Shown: positions 32,158 through 40,558 of the stretch, in pieces
How positions within the stretch are numbered: the stretch's first letter is position 1
Layout: the number at the start of each line of letters is the position of its first letter
Source of the DNA: Alphaproteobacteria bacterium
Lineage (GTDB): Bacteria > Pseudomonadota > Alphaproteobacteria > Reyranellales > Reyranellaceae
Reading direction: 5' to 3'
Assembly: GCA_017308235.1 (NCBI GenBank)
Contig: JAFKFL010000021.1
Span: 62,001-126,000 of the forward strand
Length of the DNA stretch: 64,000 bases
Made by a program: the position numbers and the translations under genes
Notes under the pieces: generated by a model
Seen by the model: the letters and a program-made list of their open reading frames with translations, nothing else
The model's database searches: none
What the model was told of the DNA's origin: nothing

Positions 32158-33548
32158 TCAATCAACTCGTGTCACCTTCGGTTTGCGTCATTGACGACGA
32201 GCCGGATGACTACAACTGCATTTTGAATGCCCTTAACGAGCTCTACATCAGCGCGGTCTGGATTCCTGGAACAAGTCTGGATCAGCTGCCTCCGCGACCA
32301 TTTCCGAGACTTCAGCTGGTATTTCTCGATCTGCACCTGACCAACAACCTCGGAAAGGATGCAGCCTCACACACTGCGAATGTTTTCAAGAATGTTGTAT
32401 CGGCCGATACAGCGCCAATTGTCGTTGTCATTTGGAGCAAATACGCCGATGACCCTGTAACAGAGGTAGGCGTCCCCGCGGAAGATCAGGAGACTGAAAG
32501 CGAACTGTTCAAGCGCACGCTGCTTGAGGCGGAACCAAAGTTCAAAAACCGTCTGATTTTTCTGGAGATGGACAAGCCGAAGAAGGAAGATCGCCCAGAG
32601 GATTGGAATGCCCGGTTGCAGAAGCAAATAGCTGCGACGCTTGGCAGTCAATCGGCCATTGGATTGCTCTGGACCTGGGACGGGCTTGTTAAGGACGCGA
32701 ACTCTGCCCTTATGGCGAGTCTGACCGATCTTGCGGAAGAGACGGCGGGCGGTGTCGATACACAATTGACCGACGATCACTTGAAAGAAGTGCTTCAGCG
32801 TCTCTCAAAAGCAAAAGGCGAGTCCGACTTATCGGAAGCCACGGCTCCTGGCCACCTTGTCGCGATCCTTTCGCAGCTTTTGATGGATCAGCTTGAACAT
32901 TCGGGCGGTGGACGGGCGCTTGTTGACCATGGGGCTTGGCTCAATGCAACGCCGACCGGAAAGACCAAAGCCAGCATCGCTGCGAAGATGAATGGTTTTC
33001 TTCTTACAGCTGGATGCACAGAGGGGGTGATCCCCTATCTGCCTGGCACTGTTTATGTAGCAAACGAGGTCGAGTCCTTCCTGTCAGTGTTCGGTTCTGA
33101 TCGTGAGCATCTGGAAAAGATATTCTGCAATATCACTCGCAGCCAAACCAATTCAGTTAAGATGGATGAATGGTACGCCGCCGTCAGGCCAGTTCTGCTT
33201 GAAATATCGCCTGTTTGTGATGTTGCCCAGAACAAAAGACGCAATGCTCATCTCGTTGGAGGACTTGTTATCCCGGCTGCAAAAGTCGGGACGATAAAAA
33301 CAGGTAGTGATGCTTGGGCTATTCTCCCGCCAGGGAAGACAACCTTCGCTCTCAGATGGCCTTTAGCCGGATTTGCGGCCGATGAAATTAAACTGGTTTT
33401 TCATCATAGCCTGAAAGTCACGCTGAATGCTGCTGCGGAACGGAAATGGTTCTCACCATGGTTCAGATTGCGCGAATTGCCGACTACCGCGATCAGAAAC
33501 CCCCACATGTCGCATGGATCGCGCGTAGGTTATGTTTCTGTCGCGTGA
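32154..33548 (+). CDS. Receiver-domain protein with a large orphan C-terminal domain
   Basis: A 464-aa protein. Residues 8-145 fit a response-regulator receiver: the acidic pair in VCVIDDEPDD (Asp14, Asp15), the phospho-acceptor Asp59 in LVFLDLHL, Ser95-Lys96 in VVIWSKYADD, and Lys141 in IFLEMDKPK. The region from about 160 to 464 matches no output domain I know: no HTH, no nuclease motif, no cyclase. It ends with hydrophobic strands (FALRWPLAGFAADEIKLVFH). It is the last gene of the dcm operon and the natural partner of the kinase-like protein before it. The orphan C-terminus is a candidate effector or scaffold. Confidence 0.8.
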   Translation: MINQLVSPSVCVIDDEPDDYNCILNALNELYISAVWIPGTSLDQLPPRPFPRLQLVFLDLHLTNNLGKDAASHTANVFKNVVSADTAPIVVVIWSKYADDPVTEVGVPAEDQETESELFKRTLLEAEPKFKNRLIFLEMDKPKKEDRPEDWNARLQKQIAATLGSQSAIGLLWTWDGLVKDANSALMASLTDLAEETAGGVDTQLTDDHLKEVLQRLSKAKGESDLSEATAPGHLVAILSQLLMDQLEHSGGGRALVDHGAWLNATPTGKTKASIAAKMNGFLLTAGCTEGVIPYLPGTVYVANEVESFLSVFGSDREHLEKIFCNITRSQTNSVKMDEWYAAVRPVLLEISPVCDVAQNKRRNAHLVGGLVIPAAKVGTIKTGSDAWAILPPGKTTFALRWPLAGFAADEIKLVFHHSLKVTLNAAAERKWFSPWFRLRELPTTAIRNPHMSHGSRVGYVSVA

Positions 33549-34048
33549 TCACATGTGCCTCACATCATGCGTGCTAACCAAACCACGAATTGCGTTAGAT
33601 TGAGTTCACGATGGGCGTTGCCGCCCCCTTTTGCAGGCGAAGCTTGCTGAGCTCCAGGCGCGGGCCCGCAAGACGTGGAATGGGCTTGAACGCGAGGCCG
33701 TCATTGAAATCGTCCGTGCCGCTGGTTATGCCGCCCTATATTATTTATTGCCCGTTCGAAGGAGAAGATTTCTTGAATGAAGCTGCTTTGGATGAATTGC
33801 GGAAAATTCTCTCTGGCGTCGCGTCTGCACTTGCCACCTTCCTGCCTTTGATGAGGGGAGCAGAGGACTGCCCTTTAATCCATCCACGCTTCACATTCGC
33901 CCGCTGGACCGATTCGATGCTTTTCGACTCGGCACGCTCGCGCGGTTGCAGCGCTTTGCCGGCATGGAGCGATACGGTTTGTCGCGAAGCGAAAAGGTCG
34001 ACGCGGCCACGATGCGAATGGAGATGCACCCGGGCATCGCGGAATTAT
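33549..34048. other. Stretch with eroded coding remnants
   Basis: No intact gene. Two frames on the plus strand look like remnants. Around 33631-33780 one reads LQAKLAELQARARKTWNGLE, then REAVIEIVRAAGYAALYYLL. Around 33794-34050 another reads IRPLDRFDAFRLGTLARLQR, then FAGMERYGLSRSEKVDAATM, and ends MHPGIAEL at a TAG. The second has no ATG before its middle. I recognise neither family. This fits a junction where older genes were broken when the island was assembled. Confidence 0.4.
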
Positions 34049-34150
34049 AGCGTTTTCGAGCGAAGTGGATACCGGTTCGCGCGAAGAAAACGCGTCAAAA
34101 CAACAATCTAGAGCTTCGCTTCTGATTCAATAAGAAGCGAAAATGCTCTA
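34049..34150. repeat. Bradyrhizobium-type intergenic dyad repeat
   Basis: About 100 bases whose wording (GCGTTTTCGAGCGAAGTGGA, then ACCGGTTCGCG and AACGCGTCAAAACAA) I recognise as a common dispersed intergenic repeat of Bradyrhizobium/Rhodopseudomonas-type genomes. The right half folds into a nested hairpin: TAGAGC (34109-34114) with GCTCTA (34145-34150) outside, and TCGCTTCT (34116-34123) with AGAAGCGA (34133-34140) inside. Recognition is from memory and not a database search. It supports the taxonomic guess. Confidence 0.7.
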
Positions 34151-34237
34151 ATGGACGTGCACGCCACGCATTGGTTGATGCGAGAAACCAAGCACCGTAT
34201 TGCGCTTAAGCAGCGTCCGCCTCCACGACAGCTCTCG

Positions 34238-34918
34238 TCAGCGATTAGTGGCGGTGATTAGCCACTGAAAGAACGCCATTAACACGGCGACCGCGATGGC
34301 CACGACGACGAGGTTCGGCTCCCGGAGCGGGCGGTAATCTTCGTTACGCGCCGCCTTGATGCGGGCGCAGCCATGAATGAGGATCGTCAGCAGCACTGCA
34401 CCGGCCAGCGCATAAATGAGATAGACGAGCAAGGGGCGCACTAAACGCGAGTCACAGACCACGCGTATCCAAGGCCCCGGCTCGAACGGACACAGAAAGT
34501 CCTGGATCACATCGCTCGGGCGTGCGAACCATCCGTTGAGCCCCAACGAAAGACATATCAGGGCCAGCGCAAACGCCCAGGTGCCGAGCATCGACGAGAC
34601 CAGGGAACGGGCAGCGTCGTAGTAATTTTCCGAGCGCGGATAACCGATCGCGATTACCCCGGCGACGCAGACCATCGACGCCACCAGAATGATGACGAGA
34701 GCTGCCGACGGCAAATAGCTCTCGAGGTTGAAACCTGCTGGCAACTGCTGCGCATAATAGTATTGGAGAGGAACGACGAGCCAAAGCAGCTTCGGGAAGA
34801 CCTGCTGCATCCATTTAGTCTGGAGCAGCTTGTTGATCGGCAGCAAGCGCCATTCCAGTAGACGCCGCCAGCCGGACTTCGGCGCCACGGGCATCGTGCT
34901 TCCTGCGTCCAGGCTCAT
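34238..34918 (-). CDS. Multi-pass membrane protein of the patatin operon
   Basis: A 226-aa protein with about four membrane helices (FPKLLWLVVPLQYYYA, AALVIILVASMVCVAGVIAI, WAFALALICLSLGLNGWF, and LLVYLIYALAGAVLLTILIH), plus a C-terminal anchor LVVVAIAVAVLMAFFQWLIT. The start at 34918 is preferred because it overlaps the stop of the preceding gene (ATGA); an open frame extends to 35011. I recognise no family. It is the third gene of the operon headed by the patatin-like protein. Confidence 0.75.
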   Translation of the reverse strand: MSLDAGSTMPVAPKSGWRRLLEWRLLPINKLLQTKWMQQVFPKLLWLVVPLQYYYAQQLPAGFNLESYLPSAALVIILVASMVCVAGVIAIGYPRSENYYDAARSLVSSMLGTWAFALALICLSLGLNGWFARPSDVIQDFLCPFEPGPWIRVVCDSRLVRPLLVYLIYALAGAVLLTILIHGCARIKAARNEDYRPLREPNLVVVAIAVAVLMAFFQWLITATNR

Positions 34919-35793
34919 CGGTCGGTCCAAGTGATCATCTTCGATGTTAACGGAATCACCCGCCTTCCCTCGAGCCGTTTTATGACGAGTAGCGTTGATT
35001 TCGGCTTCCATCCGGCGGCCGCCTGCATGGCGTCGTCATAGGCGTTGCTGAACCAGCCGCCGTGCGGCACCGGCCCGGTCGGAATAGGCGATGCAAAGGA
35101 GACGCAGACGCCGTGGGGCGTGTCGCGATAGGCGAATTGCGAGCTCAGCCCCTGGTAACTCGACGACGACGCGTAGGCACGCGGCACCAGCGTCATGGCG
35201 ACTTCAAAGGCGGAGTCTAGGTCACGCCGGTTCACATCGGAGAAGCCGTACGTGCCATTGAGGTCGAACGCCTTGTCGTCGTCGGTCCAGACGCAATCAT
35301 TTGCCGCGACATCCTGAATCGGCATGTGAAATCGCCGGGTCAGGTCGTAGCTCTTCTGGCGCGGATGGTGCGGATTCGACAGATGATGATCCAGATACTC
35401 CGTCAGCGTCACCAGCCGGTCACGTTCCTCGAATGCCGGAAGCACGTCCCGGGAGCAGCGCGTTCTGACTGGCGGGCGATAGACATAGGCCTTGTTCGCC
35501 CGCTTGCTCAGTTCGGCAATGGTCTGGGTCCGGACGTGCCACACGCCCTCGTAGTCGTGCCCCTGCCGTGGCCGCACCGGCGCGGTGATCAGGACGAAGC
35601 GCGCATCCCTGTCATAGGAGAGCGGCGCGCCGTTCACCGGCGCATACTGATATGGCGGCTGGCTGCGGGCGTAGAACAGCCCGGGCTTGTTGATCGCGGC
35701 GCAGATCGCCTGCTCGTCGAAGTTCTGCGCGACGACAGATCCTACAGAGACCGGCAAGAGAAGCACGGCGACAGCGAGTTTCATACGCATCAC
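34915..35793 (-). CDS. Exported protein of unknown function in the patatin operon
   Basis: A 292-aa protein with a classical signal peptide (MKLAVAVLLLPVSVGSVVAQ) and a mature part of about 270 residues with several Cys (ICAAI, TRCSRD, NDCVWT, HGVCVS) that could form disulfides. No enzymatic motif is visible. It begins 10 bases after the patatin gene and overlaps the membrane-protein gene by 4 bases. It probably acts in the periplasm with those two partners. Confidence 0.75.
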   Translation of the reverse strand: MMRMKLAVAVLLLPVSVGSVVAQNFDEQAICAAINKPGLFYARSQPPYQYAPVNGAPLSYDRDARFVLITAPVRPRQGHDYEGVWHVRTQTIAELSKRANKAYVYRPPVRTRCSRDVLPAFEERDRLVTLTEYLDHHLSNPHHPRQKSYDLTRRFHMPIQDVAANDCVWTDDDKAFDLNGTYGFSDVNRRDLDSAFEVAMTLVPRAYASSSSYQGLSSQFAYRDTPHGVCVSFASPIPTGPVPHGGWFSNAYDDAMQAAAGWKPKSTLLVIKRLEGRRVIPLTSKMITWTDR

Positions 35794-35803
35794 ATTATCC
35801 TCC

Positions 35804-38755
35804 CTAAGGGCTCGTCACTGTACCGGCACAGGGACCAACCCCGGCTCCTGTAGCAGGCACTGCCGCTTGCGGCTGCGCTGGCGCTGGTCTCGTCGGCGGC
35901 GCAGCCGGCTTGGCGGCATGTGCTCTGATAGCCTCCACAAACGCGTTGACATCCAAATAGGTCGTACCCGCTGCGCCATCGATATGGTCGATCGCGAAGC
36001 GGCCGAGTGCGCGATAGGCTTCGAATTGCGACTCGCCGAAGAATTGGTCCGCAGTGCTTTCGTGCGGGAAGACCGTTGCCTTCAGGGCGTAGCTGCGGAC
36101 CGAGATCGGTTCGATGCCTTGGAAGTTCGGCTTGATGTAAACAAGGATACCCTCCTTGTCGCCAAGATCACGGTACTTTATCTTGGCGACCGCAAAATAA
36201 GGCCCTTCGACGGGCGGCGTCTTGCGGGACACCATCTTCAGCGCCTCGAACTCGATATCGACATCCTGATCGATCGAGATTTTCCGGCATGCATTGCCGA
36301 GATCCTCGAAGCCGAAGTCTGGATCGCATCCTGCGTCGCTAATGATGATCAGTCGGCAGCGGCGCCGAACCATCTCGTAGAGCCCGAGGTTGTCGAAGTG
36401 CCCGCCGTCGGAAAGATAGACGTAGCCCTTCGTACCGTCAGTCAATCCTAGCGCTTCTTGGATCATCGGCCAGACGGCGATCCTTGGACCCGCGTGCTGC
36501 CAAGTGCTGTTTCCGGCGGAGTTGGGATTGCCGAGCCAGGCGCCGAGGCGGACGTTGAAGAAGGTCAGCAGCAGGCTAAGGGCGGGCGAGGAGTGATAGC
36601 CCATGTTGGGACTTGCAGCGGCGCCGGAGATCGCCATTGAGGTTCCGACGCTGATGCCCTTGCCATAGTTTTTCGATGCGCGGTAGCAGCCTGAAGCTCC
36701 GCTCAGATCCGTGCGCAGGACCTGCGATTCGCGGTTCTGATCCCCGCAGCCGCACCACCATGGCGTCACGACGAAGGACATCGCCTTGCGCTCCTGCCAT
36801 GCCAGTTCGCGCGTCGCGATGATATTCATCGCAATGTTTTGCACGAGATATTGCGGCGGAATTCTTCCTTCGTCCGGTGGAGCGTTAGGCCAGAGATCGC
36901 TCAGATTGAGATTGTCCTTTTCGTAGAAATCTGTGAACGCATTGGGTTTGCGATTCTCCTTCGAGGCGCCGAGAAAAGTCCTGATCAGCCGGTTGCGATA
37001 GACACCGTGAAGCGAGAAGCGGTTGGTATTGACGAACCATGATGCGACTACGCCGACGAGCACCGTCCAGAGGAACACGACGAAGAGTGACCCAAGCACG
37101 TCATACTTTGCATCGAACCAAAGCGCATTATACCCGGGCAAGACGCACGCGGGCAGGACGAGCCAGTCGACCACCGCGGAAAGAACGCTGGTTAGTATGA
37201 TGATGAACGCGGTCGCGGCCACCGCGAGGACGACGTTGAGCGAACGGCGAGCAAGAGTCGCGTAGCCCTTCTTGAAGAGAGCCATGGTCGCTGACGATTT
37301 GCCAACTAGGCTCGCGACCACGCCGGCGAGCCCGCCGGTTGCAATCAAGCCACTCAGCAAGGTGCCCGACTCTCTGTAGAGATAGTTGATGCCGTACGAA
37401 CCAAGATAGATCACGGCAAAGGTTAGCGACCAGAACACCGCCGCACGCGCGTGATAGCCAGCGGCCCTGCCCAGCCACTCCCGCTCGGCGTCGCCCCAGG
37501 ACACCTTGCCGGTCAACGCGCAGTAAAGCAGTTCGGCGAGAAACACCGCGGTCATGAACACCGACGGTCCGAGGCACATCAACATGAACACTTTGACCGG
37601 TGAGACCGCAGTGTCAGTCGCGTCCGACGACGGTGCACTGATGGCGTCGATGATCCTGGCAAGCAGCAGGCCAACGACGGCGCCCGAGGCGGTCAGCGCC
37701 AATACGATCAACATTCCCCTGTGCAGTACGCCCTTGTGCAGCTCTCCCGAGCGGATGTTCTCCGACGTCGACTTGTCGTCGTCTTTGCCGGCACGTGGCG
37801 GCGTGAATGACAGGGCGAGAACTGCAGCAAGGAAGTAGGTTCCGGCAGCGACCACCGCGACGTTCCCATACCATTTGAGTTCTTTCAGGAATGATAGCAA
37901 CTGCAGTTGGTCACTGCCCTTGACGTTAGTGTCGACCACAAACTGCTGATAGATCTTCAGGGCGGCAACGCTGATCAGCAACCCCGCAAGAAGCGTCGGC
38001 AACAGTTCGAGCGCAAGGAAGCGCGAGCGGCTGGAGGATTCGTCGCCCCAGCCCGGCCGCTGCTGGAGGGAATCGACCATCGACGTGCCGGCAAGAACGA
38101 CGGTCAGGAGGCCGAGCATGGCGATCTCTGTGTCGCTGGCCTGGAACGTCCAGGCCCATTGAGTCACCAATTTCAGCAGAATGATCGCCGCCAACAAAAT
38201 GGGAATCAGCACAAACCAGTTCAGCAGCAGGTTGCGGACATACAGCGCGACCAGCGCCAACATGTCGGTCGAGAGCAGCCCTGCACTCGGTGACAGGTAA
38301 CTGCTGTACCGGCGCAGATGATGAAGTGGGGAGATCGTTGCATTATGCGGACCGTCGAGGAGTTGCTTCTCGGCGTTGTCGTAGCCGGTACGTTGCACCC
38401 AGGCCGTCAGCATTGCGCCGGTATAGCCGCCACCGGACACCGTGGAGAGATAGTCGAAGCTCCTCAGAATCTTTCGTGCGGCGAGCCCTTGCACCACCCC
38501 GAGCGCGAACGCAGAGCTGCGAATGCCGCCGCCGGACAAGCACAACGCCGACAGATTGAGACTCCCGGCCCTGGTGGCAAAATCCTTCAATTTTTCCGAC
38601 AACGCTTTTGGATTGTGCGGCGGCGCGGGATTGGGTTGTGGGTGGCGTGCAGCATCCGCGAGCAGCGCACGTCGTTCTTCAATCGCATGCAGCTCGCCCA
38701 GCAACACGTCGCCATTATCGACGATATCCGCGACAACAGGTTGCGGCATGGCCAA
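35804..38755 (-). CDS. Large membrane-embedded patatin-like phospholipase
   Basis: A 983-aa protein. The N-terminal catalytic half shows the patatin oxyanion loop LCLSGGGIRSSAFALGVVQG (about 72-90) and the nucleophile motif YLSTVSGGGYTGA (Ser107). The middle carries at least eight membrane helices (for example FVLIPILLAAIILLKLVTQW and VLAVAATAFIIILTSVLSAV). The catalytic Asp follows near residue 780 in YVYLSDGGHFDNLGLYEMVR. The membrane block is thus inserted between the two catalytic elements, as in other very large patatin-like proteins. The C-terminus ends in a Pro/Ala-rich tail. Lipid hydrolysis at the membrane is the expected activity. Confidence 0.88.
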   Translation of the reverse strand: MAMPQPVVADIVDNGDVLLGELHAIEERRALLADAARHPQPNPAPPHNPKALSEKLKDFATRAGSLNLSALCLSGGGIRSSAFALGVVQGLAARKILRSFDYLSTVSGGGYTGAMLTAWVQRTGYDNAEKQLLDGPHNATISPLHHLRRYSSYLSPSAGLLSTDMLALVALYVRNLLLNWFVLIPILLAAIILLKLVTQWAWTFQASDTEIAMLGLLTVVLAGTSMVDSLQQRPGWGDESSSRSRFLALELLPTLLAGLLISVAALKIYQQFVVDTNVKGSDQLQLLSFLKELKWYGNVAVVAAGTYFLAAVLALSFTPPRAGKDDDKSTSENIRSGELHKGVLHRGMLIVLALTASGAVVGLLLARIIDAISAPSSDATDTAVSPVKVFMLMCLGPSVFMTAVFLAELLYCALTGKVSWGDAEREWLGRAAGYHARAAVFWSLTFAVIYLGSYGINYLYRESGTLLSGLIATGGLAGVVASLVGKSSATMALFKKGYATLARRSLNVVLAVAATAFIIILTSVLSAVVDWLVLPACVLPGYNALWFDAKYDVLGSLFVVFLWTVLVGVVASWFVNTNRFSLHGVYRNRLIRTFLGASKENRKPNAFTDFYEKDNLNLSDLWPNAPPDEGRIPPQYLVQNIAMNIIATRELAWQERKAMSFVVTPWWCGCGDQNRESQVLRTDLSGASGCYRASKNYGKGISVGTSMAISGAAASPNMGYHSSPALSLLLTFFNVRLGAWLGNPNSAGNSTWQHAGPRIAVWPMIQEALGLTDGTKGYVYLSDGGHFDNLGLYEMVRRRCRLIIISDAGCDPDFGFEDLGNACRKISIDQDVDIEFEALKMVSRKTPPVEGPYFAVAKIKYRDLGDKEGILVYIKPNFQGIEPISVRSYALKATVFPHESTADQFFGESQFEAYRALGRFAIDHIDGAAGTTYLDVNAFVEAIRAHAAKPAAPPTRPAPAQPQAAVPATGAGVGPCAGTVTSP

Positions 38756-39087
38756 AAATCTCGCCGGCGTGAGCCTCTATCGGATCGAGGCCCGGGTGAC
38801 TCCACACGGAAATCACAACATCATTTGAAATATCACTCCAAGATTGCACGGAGTTTTTGCCCGCGCCAGCACAATTTCGATATGCGCGCCTGCAACGACG
38901 TTGTCGGGCTAACGATTCCGCCAGTTGAATCGACTGCTCGCGCTCAGCCGCGATACGCGGCGTTCAAGACCGGGCCGGAGAATCGGCGTCAGCGGATGCC
39001 TTAGAACAGAGGCACCGGGATGGTGCGCCGGAGAGGATGAAACTGGGAACTCGTATGTCATTGTAACTTCTATTAATTCTTAGCGAG
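38756..39087. other. Upstream region of the patatin operon, no gene
   Basis: No supported gene. The right end is AT-richer (ATTGTAACTTCTATTAATTC around 39059). The patatin promoter should lie near 38760-38900. Confidence 0.4.
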
Positions 39088-39957
39088 TCATTCGGCGGGC
39101 GGCTCGGTGACAAAGATCAATTGCGCACCCGAAGACCACGCCTCCGCCCCTACTGCGAGCGCAACCGCTTCCTCCCGGCTGCGGCCGGTGCCGAGAATGC
39201 GCTCCAGACGCTCGCGGCGCAGCCTGGGCTGCCGCCCCTGATCGGATGGGATCGCATAGACAGCACGGTCGGGATCATCGCTGCCCTCAGAAGCACGAGG
39301 CCGCCGGATGGCAGACCGGTTCTCAAAACCTGCAAACACCTCCTCCAGGACTTCGCCAATGGGAGCCTCCCGGCTCTCTACATGAGCCCGCAGCTTTCCC
39401 GCAAGATCGGAGGGACGTATCGACGCGAGTTCCAGCGGGTCCGAACACAAGTATGCCCTGCGCTCGTCATAGACGATTTTGTGCGCCCCATCCGGCACGC
39501 TGTGGGCGTCCAGAGTGCGTCGAATCTCGCCGGGGCTAACGATCAGCGATGTTGCTACGACACGCCGGTTTTCAAAGGCATCGAGATAAATTTCCCAATC
39601 GTGAAACTTCGGGGCGAGATAGAAAACGTCCGCGCCGTCCTGTTCGGCCTTAAGGAGAAGCTCGAACTGGCCGTCCGGCTCGGCCGTGTCGATATGGTAT
39701 CGCCAGAATGGCTGTTGGAGAGCCGGACGCGGCCCCGGCACGAAGCGACGCATGGCCTGGCCAAGCTTGAACTGGAGCAGAAGCGGCGTTCCCGGCCGGT
39801 CGAAAGCCACGTCGAAGCCCAGGCTCGCTTCGTGGAGCAGACTTGGCAGGAACGGTGTTGCCCTTAGTCCTTGTCGTCGCAGCCGCCGTTCGACTTCCCT
39901 CGTGACGCCGTATCCATAAGAAAATTCAGATAGGCGCTCATGGAGCTCGACCGGCAT
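39088..39957 (-). CDS. Orphan protein with a QxK nuclease-like signature
   Basis: A 289-aa protein from MPVELHERLSEFSYGYGVTR (39957). An upstream extension to 40080 overlaps the preceding gene and is not family-like. Residues 43-64 read EASLGFDVAFDRPGTPLLLQ, then FK. The pattern Glu43, Asp49, Gln62-Phe-Lys64 fits a PD-(D/E)xK nuclease core in which Gln replaces the Glu. The C-terminal 90 residues are charged and probably flexible. It is downstream of another orphan gene in the same direction. Nuclease activity is a hypothesis. Confidence 0.6.
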   Translation of the reverse strand: MPVELHERLSEFSYGYGVTREVERRLRRQGLRATPFLPSLLHEASLGFDVAFDRPGTPLLLQFKLGQAMRRFVPGPRPALQQPFWRYHIDTAEPDGQFELLLKAEQDGADVFYLAPKFHDWEIYLDAFENRRVVATSLIVSPGEIRRTLDAHSVPDGAHKIVYDERRAYLCSDPLELASIRPSDLAGKLRAHVESREAPIGEVLEEVFAGFENRSAIRRPRASEGSDDPDRAVYAIPSDQGRQPRLRRERLERILGTGRSREEAVALAVGAEAWSSGAQLIFVTEPPAE

Positions 39958-40025
39958 AGGGAAACGCTCGCGAAAAACAGGATCGGACGGACGATTTCTA
40001 TTTTCTAAAATCGCCTGAGAATAGT

Positions 40026-40481
40026 TTACCCTGCTGCATCGGCAAGGGTGGCTGACATGCCCCAACTGCAGATCGGCCACGAACCTTCGGCTTCATCCTC
40101 CAGAGTGAAGTGAAAATCCCTGAGTCGCTTCTTTTCTAGCATCCGCAGCATGTCTGAAAATTGCCCGCGCGTGACTTCGAGCGACAGGTGCAGCGAAGGA
40201 AGATGCTCGGCTTTAAAGAGGCAGCCTGCGTCGGGGAATTCCGTCTTCATAGGGGTAGGCGTCATAATCATTATGACGCCCGGCCACGTGAATCTCACGT
40301 CCGGCATGGTAAAGGCCCCAGGCATTATCATGTACGTGAACTCGACGGATTGCCGCGGCGGGCCGGGCTGAACAACTTGCCCGAAATTGACGGTGCAGCT
40401 TCCTAGAATTTCACCGCGCCAGTTGCCGGGCTTTATATCCGGCAACATTATTGCAGGCTTTGTCCTCTTCTGCTTTGGCAT
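40026..40481 (-). CDS. Orphan protein upstream of the QxK protein
   Basis: A 151-aa protein beginning MPKQKRTKPAIMLPDIKPGN. It is predicted to be beta-rich (SVEFTYMIMPGAFTMPDVRF, FHFTLEDEAEGSW), with no transmembrane segment. No family recognised. It is divergent from the CoiA-like gene and 68 bases upstream of the QxK gene, so the two probably form an operon and may work as a pair. Confidence 0.6.
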   Translation of the reverse strand: MPKQKRTKPAIMLPDIKPGNWRGEILGSCTVNFGQVVQPGPPRQSVEFTYMIMPGAFTMPDVRFTWPGVIMIMTPTPMKTEFPDAGCLFKAEHLPSLHLSLEVTRGQFSDMLRMLEKKRLRDFHFTLEDEAEGSWPICSWGMSATLADAAG

Positions 40482-40558
40482 CGAGCTTATCCTTCGGCTT
40501 CGTCGTTCATCACGCACCCGAATCCTGCTACCCTGATCTGGTCAGAGATTGGCGACCG

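Noticed and set aside
27452-33548. Interpretation as BREX, DISARM or Detocs
   Set aside because: No PglZ, BrxC or Lon-like protease; no DISARM helicase or DUF1998; and Detocs lacks a methylase, Vsr and nuclease. The gene content fits none of them.
34238-38755. Patatin gene as a CBASS effector
   Set aside because: No CD-NTase cyclase or ubiquitin-like accessory nearby, and the protein is a very large membrane protein unlike CapV.
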